Source of the DNA: BQJD01 sp964350265
Lineage (GTDB): Bacteria > Pseudomonadota > Gammaproteobacteria > Arenicellales > CAJQKF01
Direction: 5' to 3'
Assembly (NCBI GenBank): GCA_964350265.1
Contig: CAYGJZ010000082.1
Coordinates: 1 to 16,990 of the forward strand
DNA length: 16,990 bases
The notes under the pieces were generated by a model, which did no database searches, was not told the origin of the DNA, and saw nothing but the letters and a program-made list of their open reading frames with translations. Of the stretch, positions 1 to 8,506 are shown piece after piece (positions within the stretch are counted from its first letter, which is position 1; the number at the start of each line of letters is the position of its first letter). Position numbers and translations under genes: made by a program.

Positions 1-131
1 GCGCTGGTAGGGCGTAGTCGATTTGGCTACAATACCGCGCCGGCCTCCCACCCCGGCACGGTCCCCGCCAGGCGCGGGCCGCGACCTCATCCAGAACGTT
101 CCTTGTACCTCATAACCTGTTGATTCATCGA
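1..131. other. Leader region upstream of lepA
   Basis: No gene is recognised here. One + frame hits a TAG stop at 8-10, so an upstream gene could end at the very edge, but this cannot be judged from two codons. A TACAAT hexamer at 28-33 resembles a sigma70 -10 box. The position 17 bp upstream of it holds TGGTAG, a poor -35. A small hairpin is possible at 64-78 (CCCGC, five-base loop, GCGGG). No clear Shine-Dalgarno sequence precedes either possible lepA start codon. Confidence 0.4.
28..33 (+). promoter_or_regulatory. Possible -10 box for lepA
   Basis: TACAAT matches five of six bases of the sigma70 -10 consensus and lies about 100 bp before lepA in an otherwise GC-rich leader. No convincing -35 element is visible at the normal distance, so this is only a candidate. 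Confidence 0.3.
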
Positions 132-1937
<1,806 letters not shown>

Positions 1938-1942
1938 AACCA

Positions 1943-2761
1943 TTGGATTTTTCATTGATCTTGTTGATCGCGCTGGTGGTGACCGGCGTGATTGTCGCCT
2001 TTGACCAGCTATTCCTGGCCCGGCGTCGACGCGGCGAGGTGATGGTGGAAGGCGGTGCCTCGGTGGTTGGCGAAAGGGGCGCGGCGGATGCGCCGATGCC
2101 CATCCTGGTGGAGTATGCACGGGCCTTTTTCCCGGTCATCCTGCTGGTCTTCGTGCTGCGCTCGTTCATCGTCGAGCCGTTCCGCATTCCCTCCGGCTCC
2201 ATGTACCCGACCCTGCACATCGGCGACTTCATCCTGGTCAACAAGTTTCACTACGGCGTGCGCCTGCCGGTGATCAACAGCAAGATCATCGATGTCTCCG
2301 AGCCACAGCGCGGCGAGGTGATGGTGTTCCGTTACCCGCATGACACCGACGTCAACTTCATCAAGCGGGTCATCGGCATTCCCGGTGACGTGATCCGCTA
2401 CGAGAACAAGAAGCTGTACGTCAACGACGAGCAGGTGGAACTGGACTACGAGAGCCTCTACATGCTCCCCCAGGAGAGCGGTGAACGCACCGAGACGGAC
2501 ATGTTCCGCGAGGTCATCGGCGAGTCCACCCACTACGTGATCAACGACCCGGCGCGGCGCTCACGGGGCATGGAAATCCGCGTGCCCGAGGGCACCTACT
2601 TCGTCATGGGCGACAACCGCGATCACAGCAATGACAGCCGCTTCTGGGGCTTCGTGCCGGAGGCGAACATCGTCGGCCGCGCCTTTTTCATCTGGTTCAG
2701 CTGGGACTCGGTGAACGGCGGCGGCGTGAACTTCAGTCGTATCGGCGAGAGCATTCCCTAG
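1943..2761 (+). CDS. lepB: Signal peptidase I (leader peptidase)
   Basis: This is the inner-membrane serine protease (S26 family) that removes signal peptides from exported proteins. The 272-residue product has a first membrane segment at about 3-20, a basic cytoplasmic loop, and a second at about 62-75. The periplasmic catalytic domain follows. The nucleophile is Ser86 in SGSMYPT and the general base is Lys141 in FIKRVIGIPGD. Box E (GDNRDHSNDSR) begins at residue 223. The start is TTG at 1943, supported by an AGGGGA Shine-Dalgarno at 1928-1933 with 9-nt spacing. It sits 5 nt after lepA and is probably cotranscribed with it. Several exported proteins in this window carry AxA-type signal peptides it would cleave. 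Confidence 0.96.
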   Translation: MDFSLILLIALVVTGVIVAFDQLFLARRRRGEVMVEGGASVVGERGAADAPMPILVEYARAFFPVILLVFVLRSFIVEPFRIPSGSMYPTLHIGDFILVNKFHYGVRLPVINSKIIDVSEPQRGEVMVFRYPHDTDVNFIKRVIGIPGDVIRYENKKLYVNDEQVELDYESLYMLPQESGERTETDMFREVIGESTHYVINDPARRSRGMEIRVPEGTYFVMGDNRDHSNDSRFWGFVPEANIVGRAFFIWFSWDSVNGGGVNFSRIGESIP

Positions 2762-2778
2762 GGCGGTCACGTGCCGGC

Positions 2779-2808
2779 TTGCACTGGCGGCGCGCGATCG
2801 AGTACAAC
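2779..2808 (+). promoter_or_regulatory. Possible promoter for the DUF4845-rnc-era-recO cluster
   Basis: TTGCAC (2779-2784) is followed by an 18-bp spacer and TACAAC (2803-2808). The match to sigma70 is modest (3/6 and 4/6). It lies in the only spacer longer than 20 bp between the genes of the run from lepA to recO, so an internal promoter here is plausible. Confidence 0.3.
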
Positions 2809-2863
2809 GGAACCGGTTCCAAGTGCGGTTCGGTCCGCGAAACCGGTCAATCGCTGTTCGCGA
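2809..2863 (+). promoter_or_regulatory. Palindrome and hairpin-forming leader upstream of the rnc cluster
   Basis: GGAACCGGTTCC (2809-2820) is a perfect 12-bp palindrome directly after the candidate -10 box. As RNA, ACCGGTT (2812-2818) can instead pair with AACCGGT (2841-2847). That pairing encloses a second stem, GCGG (2825-2828) with CCGC (2835-2838), around a TTCGGT loop. A small TCGC/GCGA stem follows at 2851-2863. Known biology: E. coli rnc is autoregulated by RNase III cleavage of a 5'-leader stem-loop. Whether this leader works that way is inference. Confidence 0.35.
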
Positions 2864-2880
2864 AAGGGCGGGAGGTCAGC

Positions 2881-3264
2881 ATGACGACAAGGCATAAACA
2901 ATCCGGCATCACCATCTGGGGCGTGCTGTTCACGGCGGGTGTGCTGCTGTTCTTCGGCCTCCTGTTCATGAAGTTGTTCCCGCCGTACTACGACAACCTG
3001 CGCATCCACAACGGCATGAAACTGCTGGTGGAGGAGAACAACGTCACCGAGATGGCGCGCCGGGAGATCGTTCGTCGACTGAACCGCATCCTGCTCATCG
3101 ACTACGTCGACGAGGTGGTGGACATGAACCAGGCGCTGCGACTGGACCGTCGCGACAAGGGCATCGACCTGCGCGTGAATTACGAGGTGGTGGTGCCGCT
3201 TGCCTACAACCTGTCCGCGCTGATCGAGTTCGACAACGTGGTGTTCGCACCCTACAACCGCTGA
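2881..3264 (+). CDS. DUF4845-type small membrane protein
   Basis: This 127-residue protein has a short basic N-terminus (MTTRHKQSG) and one hydrophobic segment at about residues 9-30 (ITIWGVLFTAGVLLFFGLLF). The PPYYDNLRIHNGMK motif and a soluble periplasmic-type domain of about 95 residues follow, ending in FDNVVFAPYNR. This matches the DUF4845 family, commonly encoded between lepB and rnc in Gammaproteobacteria. Its biochemical function is unknown. ATG 2881 has a GGAGG Shine-Dalgarno at 2871-2875 with 5-nt spacing. The frame is open back to ATG 2779, but that extension has no membrane or domain features and lies in the hairpin-forming leader, so I did not use it. rnc begins 10 nt after its stop. 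Confidence 0.85.
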   Translation: MTTRHKQSGITIWGVLFTAGVLLFFGLLFMKLFPPYYDNLRIHNGMKLLVEENNVTEMARREIVRRLNRILLIDYVDEVVDMNQALRLDRRDKGIDLRVNYEVVVPLAYNLSALIEFDNVVFAPYNR

Positions 3265-3274
3265 CCGGCGGTCG

Positions 3275-3976
3275 ATGAACGACTACGACCGACTCGCCGC
3301 GGCCATCGGCCATGCCTTCGCCGATCCGGCCCTGCTGCGCCAGGCGCTGACCCACCGCAGCGCCGGTTCGCCGCACTACGAACGGCTCGAGTTCCTTGGC
3401 GACAGCGTGCTCTCGCTGGTGGTTTCCGAGTTGCTCTACCAGCGCTTCCCGCGGGCGCGGGAAGGCCAGTTGACACGCATGCGCTCGAGTATCGTGCGCG
3501 GCCCGACACTGGCGAAGGTCGCCCGCGCCCTCGGCGTCGGCGGCGCGCTCCATCTGGGCGGCGGCGAGCTGAAGTCCGGCGGCTTCGACCGCGACTCCAT
3601 TCTCGCCGACGCGGTGGAAGCCATCATCGGCGCGCTCTACCTCGACGGCGGCATGAAGGTCGCGGCGGCATTCGTTCACCGCCGTTTCGGCGCCGAGATC
3701 GATGCCGTCAACCCGGACAAGCCGAACAAGGATGCCAAGACGCGGCTGCAGGAAGTGCTGCAGGCACGCGGCCTGGGCCTGCCCGAGTACCGCGTCGTGG
3801 CCGAGAGCGGCGCCTCCCATGACCGCCATTTCGTGGTCGGTTGCGACTGCCCCGGCATCGACGGCGAAGTCCGCGGCGAGGGCGGCAGTCGCCGGCGGGC
3901 CGAGCAGGATGCCGCCAACCGTGCCCTGGCCAGCCTCGCCGGCACCGCGGCCAGCAGCGTGGCTTCGCGGCCATGA
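3275..3976 (+). CDS. rnc: Ribonuclease III
   Basis: RNase III is a double-strand-specific endoribonuclease that processes rRNA precursors and some mRNAs. The 233-residue product has the N-terminal RNase III domain with the signature ERLEFLGDS (36-44). Its metal/catalytic residues are Asp43 and Glu115 (in DAVEAIIGALYLDGG), equivalent to E. coli D45 and E117. A C-terminal double-stranded-RNA-binding domain spans about 153-222 (DAKTRLQEVLQ to AEQDAANRALASL). A short Ala/Ser-rich tail follows. The stop overlaps the era start in an ATGA junction, as expected for the conserved rnc-era translationally coupled pair. The structured leader upstream of the preceding gene could allow feedback control, but that is not shown. 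Confidence 0.96.
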   Translation: MNDYDRLAAAIGHAFADPALLRQALTHRSAGSPHYERLEFLGDSVLSLVVSELLYQRFPRAREGQLTRMRSSIVRGPTLAKVARALGVGGALHLGGGELKSGGFDRDSILADAVEAIIGALYLDGGMKVAAAFVHRRFGAEIDAVNPDKPNKDAKTRLQEVLQARGLGLPEYRVVAESGASHDRHFVVGCDCPGIDGEVRGEGGSRRRAEQDAANRALASLAGTAASSVASRP

Positions 3977-4878
3977 GCAAGGAATCCTCGCCGGTCTTCG
4001 GCTTCGTTGCCATTGCCGGGCGGCCCAACGTCGGCAAGTCGTCGCTGCTCAACCGCTACATGGGCCGCAAGATCAGCATCACCTCGCGTCGCCCGCAGAC
4101 CACGCGCAACCGCCTGCTCGGCATTCATACCACCGATGCCGGGCAGATCGCCTTTGTCGACACCCCCGGGATCCACGCCGCCGGTGGACGGGAGTTGAAC
4201 CGGCTGATCAACCGGACCGCGGTCACCAGCCTGGAAGGTGTCGACCTGATCCTGATGATGATCACCGCCACCGGCTGGAAGAGCGACGACGACGTGGTCT
4301 ACGAGAAGGTGGCCGCCACCGGCTCGCCGGTGATCCTGGCGGTGAACAAGGCCGACCAGCTGGCTCGACGCGATGCCTTGCTGCCATTGCTCAAGACCGT
4401 CAGCCGGGACCGTGCCTTCCTCGAGGTGGTGCCGGTCTCGGTGAAGAACGGCTACAACATGGACCACCTGCTCAAGGTCATCGTCTCCCACCTGCCGTCG
4501 GGAGAACCAGGCTTTCCCGCCGACCAGCTGACCGACCGCAGCCAGCGCTTCCTGGCCAGTGAACTGGTGCGCGAGAAGCTGTTCTGGCACCTGGGCCAGG
4601 AACTGCCCTACGAGAGCGCGGTGGAGGTATCCGGCTTCGCCCACGACGACAGCGGCCTGCTGCGGGTGGACGCCACCATCTGGGTGGAGAAGCCCGGGCA
4701 GAAGGCCATCGTGGTGGGCAAGGGCGGCGCCGGCATCAAGCGTATCGGTCAACGTGCGCGGGAGCAGATGGAGCGGCTGTTCGGCTGCAAGGTGCACCTG
4801 GCGCTGTGGGTGAAGGTGCGCAAGGGCTGGACCGAGAACGCCGCCGCCCTGCGCAACCTCGGCTACGGCGAATGGTAG
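3973..4878 (+). CDS. era: GTPase Era
   Basis: Era is an essential GTPase that binds 16S rRNA near its 3' end during 30S subunit maturation. The 301-residue product shows G1 GRPNVGKS (16-23), the switch region with TSRRPQTTRNR, DTPGIH (63-68) and NKAD (125-128). The C-terminal KH domain carries GKGGAGIKRIG (249-259) and the Era-type ending KVRKGWTENAAALRNLGY. The start is ATG 3973, which overlaps the rnc stop by ATGA. The frame stays open further upstream inside rnc, but that is only overlap. One difference is ILMMITATGWKSDDD after G3, where many Era proteins have a VVD-like segment. All GTPase motifs are intact. Confidence 0.96.
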   Translation: MSKESSPVFGFVAIAGRPNVGKSSLLNRYMGRKISITSRRPQTTRNRLLGIHTTDAGQIAFVDTPGIHAAGGRELNRLINRTAVTSLEGVDLILMMITATGWKSDDDVVYEKVAATGSPVILAVNKADQLARRDALLPLLKTVSRDRAFLEVVPVSVKNGYNMDHLLKVIVSHLPSGEPGFPADQLTDRSQRFLASELVREKLFWHLGQELPYESAVEVSGFAHDDSGLLRVDATIWVEKPGQKAIVVGKGGAGIKRIGQRAREQMERLFGCKVHLALWVKVRKGWTENAAALRNLGYGEW

Positions 4879-4894
4879 TCGCGGCCCACTGAGG

Positions 4895-5650
4895 ATGGCC
4901 GCCGGGCGACGCGTGCATCGGCAGCCGGCCTTCGTGCTGGCCCGTCATCCCTATGCCGAGAGCAGTCTCATCATCGATGCGTTTACCCGCGAGCATGGCC
5001 GCGTGGCACTGCTGGCCAAGGGGGCCCGTCGCCTGAAATCCCCGAACCGCGGCCTGTTGCAGGCCTTCGTGCCGCTGGCCGTGGACTGGAGCGGGCGACG
5101 CGAACTGGTTACCCTGACCCGGGCCGAGCCGGTGGCTCCCTACCGGCCGCTGTCCGGGCGCGGCTGGATGTGCGGCTGGTATGCCAACGAACTGGTGCTG
5201 CGCTTCGTGCAGCGTGCCGACGCCCACGAAGGGCTGTTCGATGCCTATGAGCGGCTGGTGGCGCGGCTGGCCGACGGCGAGGATCCGGAGTGGTCGCTGC
5301 GGCTGTTCGAAACGGCCCTGCTGCGCGACGTCGGCTATGGCCTGGTGCTGGCGGTGGATGGCGAAGACCATGCGCCCATCCAGCCCGGTCGTCGCTATCG
5401 CTACGTGCCCGGTCTTGGCCCGGTCAGCGGCGGCGACGGTGTCGGCATCGAGGTGGCGGGGGAAACCCTGCTCGCGCTGGGCGCGGACGAACGGCCGGGG
5501 GCGCTGGCGCGGCGCGAGGCCAAGCGGCTCACCCGGGCGCTGGTTGCCGAATTGCTGGAAGGGCGTGGCCTGCGCAGTCGGCAGGTATTCCTGGAGATGT
5601 ACCGCGCGGGCCACCGGGCGGACGGAGACGAAGCGGCGAAGCCGGCTTGA
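4895..5650 (+). CDS. recO: DNA repair protein RecO
   Basis: RecO works with RecR (and RecF) to load RecA on SSB-coated DNA during gap repair and anneals complementary strands. The 251-residue product starts with the family's OB-fold region. Recognisable parts are QPAFVLARHPYAESSLIIDAFT, then HGRVALLAKGARR, then the helical part with YANELVLRF and FETALLRDVGYGL. No zinc-binding cysteine cluster is present, and the E. coli protein also lacks one. ATG 4895 lies 16 nt after era. GAGG abuts this ATG rather than sitting at ideal spacing, so GTG 4913 is a less likely alternative start. It ends the + strand cluster, and 18 bp later the converging yggX ends. Confidence 0.92.
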   Translation: MAAGRRVHRQPAFVLARHPYAESSLIIDAFTREHGRVALLAKGARRLKSPNRGLLQAFVPLAVDWSGRRELVTLTRAEPVAPYRPLSGRGWMCGWYANELVLRFVQRADAHEGLFDAYERLVARLADGEDPEWSLRLFETALLRDVGYGLVLAVDGEDHAPIQPGRRYRYVPGLGPVSGGDGVGIEVAGETLLALGADERPGALARREAKRLTRALVAELLEGRGLRSRQVFLEMYRAGHRADGDEAAKPA

Positions 5651-5668
5651 AGAATGCCGAGCGGATCT

Positions 5669-5947
5669 CTATTTCTTGCGTGGACGGAATCCGGACGGCA
5701 CGCCGCCGCCTTCGCCCTCGCCGAACAGGAAGCCGAGCATCTGTTCCTCGATGAAGGCGAGGTGACGCGGGTCGGCGGTGCTCAGCTGGTTTTCGTTGAT
5801 GATCAGCACCAGCCGGTCCAGCCACTGCTGCCAGCCCTCCGCGGAGACGTTGGCAAGAATGCGCTGGCCGAGCTCGCCGGGGTAGGGCGCGTCGGCCAGG
5901 GCCGGCGCCTCGCGCTTGAGAACGGTGCATTGCACGGTGTCGCTCAC
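5669..5947 (-). CDS. yggX: Probable Fe(2+)-trafficking protein YggX
   Basis: YggX-family proteins are about 90 residues long and protect Fe-S proteins from oxidative damage. A role in Fe(II) handling was proposed for E. coli and Salmonella. The 92-residue product matches along its length: TVQCTVLKREA with the conserved Cys7, YPGELGQRI, WQQWLDRLVLIINENQL, ADPRHLAFIEEQM and FLFGEG. The start is GTG at 5947, with an AGGAG Shine-Dalgarno at good spacing upstream. The C-terminal tail (GGGVPSGFRPRKK) is more Gly-rich than usual. In many bacteria yggX follows mutY. Here it stands alone, converges on recO, and faces away from the Fe-S carrier gene, so the two iron-related genes are divergent. Confidence 0.94.
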   Translation of the reverse strand: MSDTVQCTVLKREAPALADAPYPGELGQRILANVSAEGWQQWLDRLVLIINENQLSTADPRHLAFIEEQMLGFLFGEGEGGGVPSGFRPRKK

Positions 5948-6052
5948 GGCCGTTCTCCTGGCGGGTTGACGGTGTGCCTGGTCGGGGAAATTGAAGCTTT
6001 GCAGGTTTTCATGTACAACGCGGATTATACGCAATCTTTTGGGAGTACCGGC
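5948..6052. promoter_or_regulatory. Divergent intergenic region between yggX and the Fe-S carrier gene
   Basis: This 105-bp AT-richer spacer separates two divergent genes. Toward the carrier gene, TTGAAG (5991-5996), a 17-bp spacer and TACAAC (6014-6019) make a reasonable sigma70 promoter. On the - strand, a perfect TATAAT complements 6024-6029 and could serve yggX, but no -35 is visible at the right distance. I see no obvious IscR or Fur site by eye. Confidence 0.45.
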
Positions 6053-6454
6053 ATGAACGACATGGCAGCCACGCACGATTCGATGGTGCTCGGCGAAGGC
6101 GACCTGGCCATCACCGAGTCCGCGCGGGCCAAGCTCGCCGGGCTGATCGCCGACGCCGACGACGAGATCAACGCCATTCGCATCTTCGTTTCCGGGGGCG
6201 GGTGTTCCGGCATGAACTACGGCATGACCTTCGCCGAGCAGGAGTATGCCACCGACAGCATCATCGACAACGGCGCCGGCCTGCGCGTGGTGGTCGACCC
6301 GGTGGCGGTGGGTTACCTGAAGGGTGCTGAAATCGACTTCGTCGAGGACGGGCTGAACGCCTCCTTCGTGTTCAACAACGTCTTCCAGGCGGTCGGTGGC
6401 AGCGGTGCCTGCGGCGGCTGCGGTGGAGGCAGCGGGGGCGGCTGCGGCATGTGA
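6053..6454 (+). CDS. A-type iron-sulfur carrier (ErpA/IscA/HesB family)
   Basis: A-type carriers accept Fe-S clusters from a scaffold and pass them to target apoproteins. The 133-residue product has the HesB fold: ITESARAKLAGLI, IRIFVSGGGCSGMNYGM with Cys51, VVVDPVAVGYLKGAEIDF, and ASFVFNNVFQ. In classical members the second cluster motif is CGC. Here it reads CGGC (Cys120, Cys123), followed by a Gly-rich tail with a further Cys131 (SGACGGCGGGSGGGCGM). The ITGGGCSG-like core and the VVDP segment are closest to ErpA, but the C-terminus differs, so I give no symbol. ATG 6053 has GGGAG at 6041-6045 with 7-nt spacing. An ATP-grasp gene follows 25 bp downstream, suggesting cotranscription. Confidence 0.85.
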   Translation: MNDMAATHDSMVLGEGDLAITESARAKLAGLIADADDEINAIRIFVSGGGCSGMNYGMTFAEQEYATDSIIDNGAGLRVVVDPVAVGYLKGAEIDFVEDGLNASFVFNNVFQAVGGSGACGGCGGGSGGGCGM

Positions 6455-6479
6455 GCCGGGCCCGGGACGGCGGCGACTG

Positions 6480-7781
6480 ATGCCGTCCCCGGCCATGGCG
6501 CCGGAGCAGGCGGCCTCGTGCCTGCTCATCGTCGCGCCGCATGCCAGCTACCGCATCGCCCCCTATGCCGACGCGGCCCGGGCCGCGGGCGCCGATGTCT
6601 TCCTGCTGGCCGGCCGTTCCACCCTCGACCTGCCGAGCACGCTGCCCGGCGCACGCTTCGATCCCGCCACCCCGGACGACGCCCTGGCACTGGCCCTGGC
6701 GCGGCACCGGCAAAGCCCCTTTCACGGCGTCGTCGCCACCGACGATGCCACCGCCGAGCTGGCGGCGCGCATCGCCGCGGCCATCGGCTTGCCGTTCAAC
6801 TCCCCGTCCGCCGCTGCGCGCACCCGCGACAAGCTCCTGGCACGCCAGTGCCTGCAACAAGGTGGTGTCCGCGTGCCCGGCTTCGCCGTCATCGACCTCG
6901 CCGAGGGTGCGGCGATGCCGGCCGAACTGCCCGCGTTCCCGCTGGTGCTCAAGCCGCTGTCCCTGTCCGCCAGCCGCGGGGTCATGCGGGTAGAGGACAG
7001 GGACGACCTGTGCCGCGCCGTGCGACGGCTCCGCGCCCTGCTGCGCGACGAGTTCGCGACCCCGGAGCTGTCCGCGCTGGTGGAGACCTACGTGCCCGGC
7101 TTCGAGGTGGCGCTGGAAGGGGTGCTGTGCGCCGGCGAGTTGTCGGTGCTGGCCTTGTTCGACAAGCCCGAGCCGCTGGTCGGCCCGTACTTCGAGGAAA
7201 CCTTCTACACCGTGCCGTCGCGGTTGTCCGCCGACAACCAGGCGGCGGTGGTGTCGCTGGTGCGGCAGATGTGCCAGGTGCTGGAACTGCGCGAGGGGCC
7301 GGTGCATGCCGAGTGCCGGGTCAACGAGCAGGGCGCCTGGCCGCTGGAGCTGGCTGCGCGCACCATCGGCGGCCGCTGCGCCCGCCTGCTGACCCTGGCC
7401 ACCGGCCTGTCCCTGGAAGAGGTGGTGGTCGGGCATGCGCTGGGACGGTTGCCCCGGCCTGCGCCGATCCAGGGTGGTGCCGGGGTGCTGATGCTGCCGG
7501 TGCCGGCCAGCGGCGTGGTGCGACGGGTGGAGGGCATCGGCGCGGCGCGGGCGGTGCCCGGTGTCGAGGCGGTGGAGATCGACGTTGGCGCCGGCCAGGT
7601 GCTGCGCGCCTGGCCGGAGGGCGGCAGCTACCCGGGCTTCGTGTTTGCCCGTGGTGCCGATGCCCTGGCCGCGGAACGCACGCTGCGCGAGGCGCAGCGG
7701 CACTTGCAGATCGTGGTCGCGCCGCTGCTCGGCAGCGTGACCGCCGGGACGAACCCGGAAAGCGGTCAGCGGAACTTGTAG
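6480..7781 (+). CDS. ATP-grasp protein resembling L-amino-acid ligases
   Basis: ATP-grasp ligases join a carboxylate, via an acyl-phosphate, to an amine or thiol. This 433-residue protein has an N-terminal pre-ATP-grasp domain (CLLIVAPHASYRIAPYADAA, VVATDDATAELAARIA). The ATP-grasp core includes RDK (116-118), PLVLKPLSLSASRGVM (154-169), VETYVPGFEVALEG, HAECRV (Glu278) and PLELAARTIGG. In that last motif Glu290 and Arg294 are kept, but Ala replaces the Asn common in EINPR-type motifs. The C-terminal part (LMLPVPASGVVRRVEGI to GSYPGFVFARG) resembles the LAL_C2 domain of dipeptide-forming ligases. Substrate unknown. ATG 6480 is 25 bp after the Fe-S carrier stop, and ATG 6495 is an alternative. 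Its 3' end overlaps the converging beta-barrel gene by 16 bp. Confidence 0.78.
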   Translation: MPSPAMAPEQAASCLLIVAPHASYRIAPYADAARAAGADVFLLAGRSTLDLPSTLPGARFDPATPDDALALALARHRQSPFHGVVATDDATAELAARIAAAIGLPFNSPSAAARTRDKLLARQCLQQGGVRVPGFAVIDLAEGAAMPAELPAFPLVLKPLSLSASRGVMRVEDRDDLCRAVRRLRALLRDEFATPELSALVETYVPGFEVALEGVLCAGELSVLALFDKPEPLVGPYFEETFYTVPSRLSADNQAAVVSLVRQMCQVLELREGPVHAECRVNEQGAWPLELAARTIGGRCARLLTLATGLSLEEVVVGHALGRLPRPAPIQGGAGVLMLPVPASGVVRRVEGIGAARAVPGVEAVEIDVGAGQVLRAWPEGGSYPGFVFARGADALAAERTLREAQRHLQIVVAPLLGSVTAGTNPESGQRNL

Positions 7782-8365
7782 ATGCCGCCCACCGAGATCA
7801 TGTTGAGGTCGTTGTCGCCGCTGGAGCCGACGAACTCCAGTTCGAGATTGAAGTTGCCGGTCTGGCCGAGCTTCAGGCCGAGGCCGGCGCCGTAGCTGAA
7901 GCTGGTGTCCTGCTCGGTTTCCGGTTCCAGGCCATCGAGGTTGGTGCGCAGGTCGGAACGTAGCACGCCGAGCTTTCCCTTGAAGTAGACGTTGCCCGGG
8001 GTGCGGTAGGTGAAGAACATCGCGATGTTCTCCGACTGCCAGTCGCCGCCGATGCCGAACAGGCTGTCGTCGGCGACATCGCCGTTGTCGAAGCTGTCGG
8101 TGTACTCGAACTCGATGCTGGAGGTGCCTTCCAGGCCGATGGGGCGGGAGAACTCGTAGCCGAAGATGATGCCGAAGTTGGCGGCATCGTCGTAGCCGCG
8201 GCGGCCGCTGCCCACCGACTCGACCTTGGCGCCCAGCAGCCAGTTGCCGTCGGCGGTTTCGCCGAACCAGGTGAACTGGTCGGCGGAGGCGGTGCTCGCG
8301 CCGACCAGCGAGCCGGCGAGAAGGACGGTGGCAAGAACGGTTTTCGGCGTTCCTTGGAAGGTCAT
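7766..8365 (-). CDS. Secreted outer-membrane beta-barrel protein
   Basis: This 199-residue protein has a clear signal peptide (KTVLATVLLAGSLVGASTASA, cleavage predicted after residue 28 at ASA/D). The rest alternates polar and hydrophobic residues like a small outer-membrane barrel: FTWFGETADGNWLLGAKVES, NFGIIFGYEFSRP, SSIEFEYTDSF, NIAMFFTYRTPG, FSYGAGLGLKLG, FNLELEFVG, ISVGGIYKF. This suggests an OmpA/OmpX-like or general porin-family barrel of about 8 strands. No enzymatic motif is visible. The last residue is Arg after the usual C-terminal Phe (YKFR), which is slightly unusual for a Bam substrate. ATG 8365 follows a GGAGGA Shine-Dalgarno with 8-nt spacing. An upstream in-frame ATG (8395) would put ten polar residues before the signal and is less likely. 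Function unknown. Confidence 0.75.
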   Translation of the reverse strand: MTFQGTPKTVLATVLLAGSLVGASTASADQFTWFGETADGNWLLGAKVESVGSGRRGYDDAANFGIIFGYEFSRPIGLEGTSSIEFEYTDSFDNGDVADDSLFGIGGDWQSENIAMFFTYRTPGNVYFKGKLGVLRSDLRTNLDGLEPETEQDTSFSYGAGLGLKLGQTGNFNLELEFVGSSGDNDLNMISVGGIYKFR

Positions 8366-8429
8366 GGACAACGTCCTCCGTTGCTGGCGCACCACGATGG
8401 TTCGCCAAGGGGTGGTCTTTTGCCGCGAT

Positions 8430-8457
8430 AGCGTATCAGAAATCTTAGATTAATCAA
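8430..8457 (-). promoter_or_regulatory. Possible promoter for the beta-barrel gene
   Basis: Read on the - strand, TTGATT (complement of 8452-8457), a 16-bp spacer and TACGCT (complement of 8430-8435) preceded by TGA form a possible extended -10 promoter. It lies about 65 bp upstream of the start at 8365. The -10 match is weak (3/6). The local AT-richness is the main support. Confidence 0.3.
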
Positions 8458-8506
8458 GAAGGTATCCGTTCGTCGAGCGGGCGTGGAAGAGGTCCGGCGA
8501 AGCCGC

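Noticed and set aside
3841..3972. N-terminal extension of era inside rnc
   Set aside because: The Arg-rich translation is an out-of-frame reading of the RNase III dsRNA-binding domain. ATG 3973 fits Era proteins and the ATGA overlap.
5639..5648. AAGCCGGCTT palindrome at the end of recO as a terminator
   Set aside because: The stem is only five base pairs with no loop room and no T tract. It is likely a chance feature of GC-rich coding sequence.
6372..8408. Long - strand open frame (678 codons) across the ATP-grasp and beta-barrel genes
   Set aside because: Its His/Arg/Gly-rich translation has no domain pattern, and it overlaps two better-supported genes.
8448..8456. GATTAATC palindrome as an operator in the barrel/exporter spacer
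   Set aside because: Only eight bases are palindromic and the flanks do not extend it, which is too short to claim a regulator site.
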